36,182 bases of DNA from Desulfobacterales bacterium (lineage in GTDB: Bacteria > Desulfobacterota > Desulfobacteria > Desulfobacterales > Desulfosalsimonadaceae): contig JAGYOX010000018.1 of NCBI GenBank assembly GCA_018399235.1, positions 1 to 36,182 on the forward strand, given 5' to 3'. Positions 34,343-36,182 of this stretch are shown here, one piece after another. Both the position numbers and the translations under genes were made by a program. The notes below the pieces were generated by a model. It ran no database searches and was not told the origin of the DNA. It saw only the letters and a list, made by a program, of their open reading frames with translations. Each line of letters starts with the position of its first letter. Position 1 is the first letter of the stretch.

Positions 34343-35347
34343 ATGGAACATAGCCATCCATTCAAGCAATCAGCCTTGCTTCTTGTCCCATTGATAATCG
34401 GCCTTTCTTTATCTTTGGCACGCTCGCCTTCCGTGAATGCCTATGATTTGCCCTTGGGTTTAAATTTAGGCTTCACCAGTTTCCTTGACGGCGGCCCCCC
34501 AGCGGGCCCCGGATTTTACTACACCCAATATATTCAGTATGTGGACTCGGAGGATTTTACCGATACAGACGGCCACAGCTTACTGCCTTCTGCCGCGGAT
34601 GAGGATCTGGAGGCCTGGATCAGCCTTTCTCAATTTATCTATCAATCCGACAGAGCTATACTGCTGGGGGGGAAATGGGGGCTCGATGTGATTGTACCCT
34701 ATGTTACGTTAGATTTGGATTATGACATCTCCGCGCCTCTTCCCCAGGACAACGGCACAGGAACCGGTGATATCCTTGTCGGCCCCTATCTGCAATGGGA
34801 CCCCGTCATGGGTAAAAACGGGCCCATCTTCATGCACCGCATTGAGTTACAGTTGATCTTTCCCACCGGTAAATATGACGACGACAAAAACCTCAACGCC
34901 AGCAGCAACGTTTTTTCCTTTAACCCATATTGGGCGGCGACCCTCTTTATTACCCCGAAATGGACCACCTCCTGGCGCATTCACTACCTTTGGAACGATG
35001 AAAATGATAATCCCATTGAGGCCGTTGCCCCTAATTCCCCATACTTTGATGCTGACGACACCCAAGCCGGACAAGCTATTCACCTAAACTTTACAACAGC
35101 CTATGAAGTACTGCCAAAAAGACTGCGCCTGGGGCTTAACAGTTACTACCTGGAACAAATCACCGACACCGAGGTAGACGGACATGATATCTCAGACTCT
35201 GAAGAACGGGTGCTCGCCATAGGTCCGGGAGCGGTCTACCATTTTTCCCGGGAAAACCATGTTTTCGTGAATGCTTATATCGAGACAATGGCCGAGAACC
35301 GGCCGGAGGGGTTTCGATTAAACTTCCGATGGGTGCATCATTTCTAA
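34343..35347 (+). CDS. Outer-membrane beta-barrel of the phenol-degradation MetA/SphA family
   Basis: The 334-residue protein has a signal peptide ending near SPSVNA and then a beta-rich mature part. Blocks such as [36 protein letters not shown] and [12 protein letters not shown] recall the family annotated as MetA-pathway of phenol degradation, thought to move hydrophobic or aromatic compounds over the outer membrane. The C-terminus ends in Phe (WVHHF), as needed for barrel assembly. The start has a GGGGAGAG ribosome site. Its neighbours (acyl-CoA synthetase upstream, another outer-membrane protein downstream) fit uptake of a lipophilic substrate. The substrate is not known. Confidence 0.8.
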   Translation: MEHSHPFKQSALLLVPLIIGLSLSLARSPSVNAYDLPLGLNLGFTSFLDGGPPAGPGFYYTQYIQYVDSEDFTDTDGHSLLPSAADEDLEAWISLSQFIYQSDRAILLGGKWGLDVIVPYVTLDLDYDISAPLPQDNGTGTGDILVGPYLQWDPVMGKNGPIFMHRIELQLIFPTGKYDDDKNLNASSNVFSFNPYWAATLFITPKWTTSWRIHYLWNDENDNPIEAVAPNSPYFDADDTQAGQAIHLNFTTAYEVLPKRLRLGLNSYYLEQITDTEVDGHDISDSEERVLAIGPGAVYHFSRENHVFVNAYIETMAENRPEGFRLNFRWVHHF

Positions 35348-35368
35348 ATAGTGTCCTTCAGACACTAT
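35348..35368 (+). terminator. Hairpin after the outer-membrane protein gene
   Basis: ATAGTGTC, CTTCA, GACACTAT forms eight perfect pairs, overlapping or just after the stop of the preceding gene. There is no T-run, so it may be a mRNA-stabilising hairpin rather than a full terminator. Confidence 0.4.
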
Positions 35369-35496
35369 AGAGGCTGGCCAAGCCGAAAGTTTAAGTAAAT
35401 CTCAACATACAAGCAGGAAATCAATTACACAAGGAAGGGCTATACCAATGAAGCATTAATAACTAACAACAAGGAAAAGGGAAAAGGAGGAGGAAC

Positions 35497-35958
35497 ATGT
35501 TTAAAAAAATGTTGGTTTTTTTGGCAGGGGTTATGTTTTTATTCGGCTCAACATCTGCCACGGCTGAAATCGGTACCGGCAAGGTGATAGCCAAAAGTTC
35601 GGACGTAGATATCTCCATATTCGGAAGCCTGAAGACCTATCCCCATTTTTTGGAGAATGTTGACTTTAACAAGGATGACACGCCGTTAGACTTTATGGTG
35701 GATGAAAGCGGATTTTTGGATAACGATGACGTAACCGTGCGCAATGAATTCCGGTTGGGCTTTACGGGCAAGGGCAAAAACTGGGATTTCATGACGATCC
35801 TGGAGGGCGATTTTGCTCTTGACAAAAACAACACCGACCGCGGTTCCCGAGGGTATGAAATAGATGATACAGGCATGACCGGCGAGGACTTTGGTATAGA
35901 AAAGCTGGAATTCACCTATGATTTTACTTCTCATGCAGCAATTCACGGTGACCAATAA
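35497..35958 (+). pseudogene. Truncated outer-membrane porin-like protein
   Basis: The 153-residue frame starts with a good signal peptide (MFKKMLVFLAGVMFLFG, cleavage near ATA-EIG) and continues as a beta-strand protein with VRNEFRLGFTGKGKNWDF and EKLEFTYDFTS, typical of the first strands of a porin of about 350-400 residues. It stops at 35958 with no closing barrel or aromatic C-terminus. The bases after it do not continue it in another frame that I can recognise. An insertion or deletion near 35940-35960 seems to have cut it. An AAAGGAGGAGGA ribosome site precedes the ATG. Confidence 0.65.
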
Positions 35959-36106
35959 GAGCCCCCAATGATGGGGAGGCCGGCTTCTTCCTTTCGCAAT
36001 GTTTTGCTTGTCGTTTTTTTGCATCACAGAGAAACGTACTAAATCAAAAAATTTATAACTCTTTAATATTATGTAAAATACAAAACTAGACATTCTTGTC
36101 AATATA

Positions 36107-36149
36107 TGGTAGCCTCTATTTGAGCATCATCGATATATAGAGGATACCA
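36107..36149. repeat. Inverted repeat at the window edge
   Basis: TGGTAGCCTCTAT (36107-36119) and ATAGAGGATACCA (36137-36149) are inverted copies with one mismatch around a 17-base loop. It lies just before a possible gene start at 36152. It may be an operator or part of a mobile-element end. Confidence 0.5.
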
Positions 36150-36151
36150 GC

Positions 36152-36182
36152 GTGGGACCGAAAAAACATCTCAGCTTCAGCA
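36152..36182 (+). CDS. Possible transposase start, cut by the window end
   Basis: GTG 36152 with a GAGG about nine bases upstream opens ten codons: VGPKKHLSFS. The KK-LSFS start resembles some IS4-type transposases as I recall them. With the truncated porin before it, an insertion sequence is plausible. Only the next few hundred bases can confirm it. Confidence 0.25.
   Translation, partial: MGPKKHLSFS

Overview
The window looks like a stretch of chromosome from an anaerobic, sulfate-reducing or syntrophic member of the Desulfobacterota. This is an inference from gene content: an aldehyde:ferredoxin oxidoreductase, three AMP-forming acyl-CoA synthetases, a hybrid cluster protein behind a TTGAC-N4-GTCAA box, a large periplasmic multiheme cytochrome, molybdopterin-type genes and a probable selenocysteine codon. 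No rRNA, tRNA or CRISPR array was seen.

Region 1 (323-7997, + strand) is a compact operon of ten genes for a complete, self-contained type II fatty acid synthase: malonyl transferase (FabD), FabI-type enoyl reductase, KASIII, FabA, FabG-like reductase, FabZ, FabF, its own acyl carrier protein, a PlsC-type acyltransferase and a 4'-phosphopantetheinyl transferase. Most genes overlap or nearly touch. Its FabG lacks the usual catalytic Asn and its ACP has an altered phosphopantetheine motif, which suggests a specialised acyl product rather than housekeeping lipid.

Region 2 (8057-11685) is accessory: a remnant of a sigma-54 activator, a VapBC toxin-antitoxin pair on the minus strand, a long-chain acyl-CoA synthetase and a repeat element.

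Region 3 (20603 down to 11686, - strand) is a seven-gene catabolic operon led by a TetR regulator: aldehyde:ferredoxin oxidoreductase, NAD-dependent epimerase/3-beta-HSD-like dehydrogenase, acyl-CoA synthetase with a C-terminal SCP2 domain, a 4-hydroxybutyryl-CoA dehydratase/HpaB-family flavoprotein that has lost the iron-sulfur ligands, an FMN nitronate monooxygenase/enoyl reductase-like protein, and an SDR. A perfect 7-3-7 palindrome lies in the divergent promoter region shared with an enoyl-CoA hydratase gene on the plus strand.

Region 4 (22001-26857, + strand) holds a molybdopterin-binding-domain protein, a ferredoxin with a BFD-like tail, an unassigned 473-residue protein with faint resemblance to the lactate racemase LarA, a ModD/NadC-type phosphoribosyltransferase homologue, a MOT1-type molybdate/sulfate transporter reduced to its two ends, and a MetH-activation-domain protein.

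Region 5 (26942-31876) looks like a nitrogen-oxide or sulfur-oxyanion stress locus. It has hcp with an HcpR-type site, then a 712-residue periplasmic cytochrome fusing a tetraheme c3-like domain to an octaheme tetrathionate reductase (OTR)-like domain. That reading frame is interrupted by one in-frame TGA exactly where I recall a conserved cysteine, and a 7-bp perfect hairpin sits about 20 nt downstream. I read this as selenocysteine, and it is the most interesting signal in the window. A LuxR-type regulator with a degenerate receiver site follows on the minus strand.

Region 6 (32384-36182) has a long-chain acyl-CoA synthetase, a clear terminator, an outer-membrane phenol-degradation-type beta-barrel protein, a truncated second outer-membrane protein, and at the very edge an inverted repeat and the first codons of a possible transposase.
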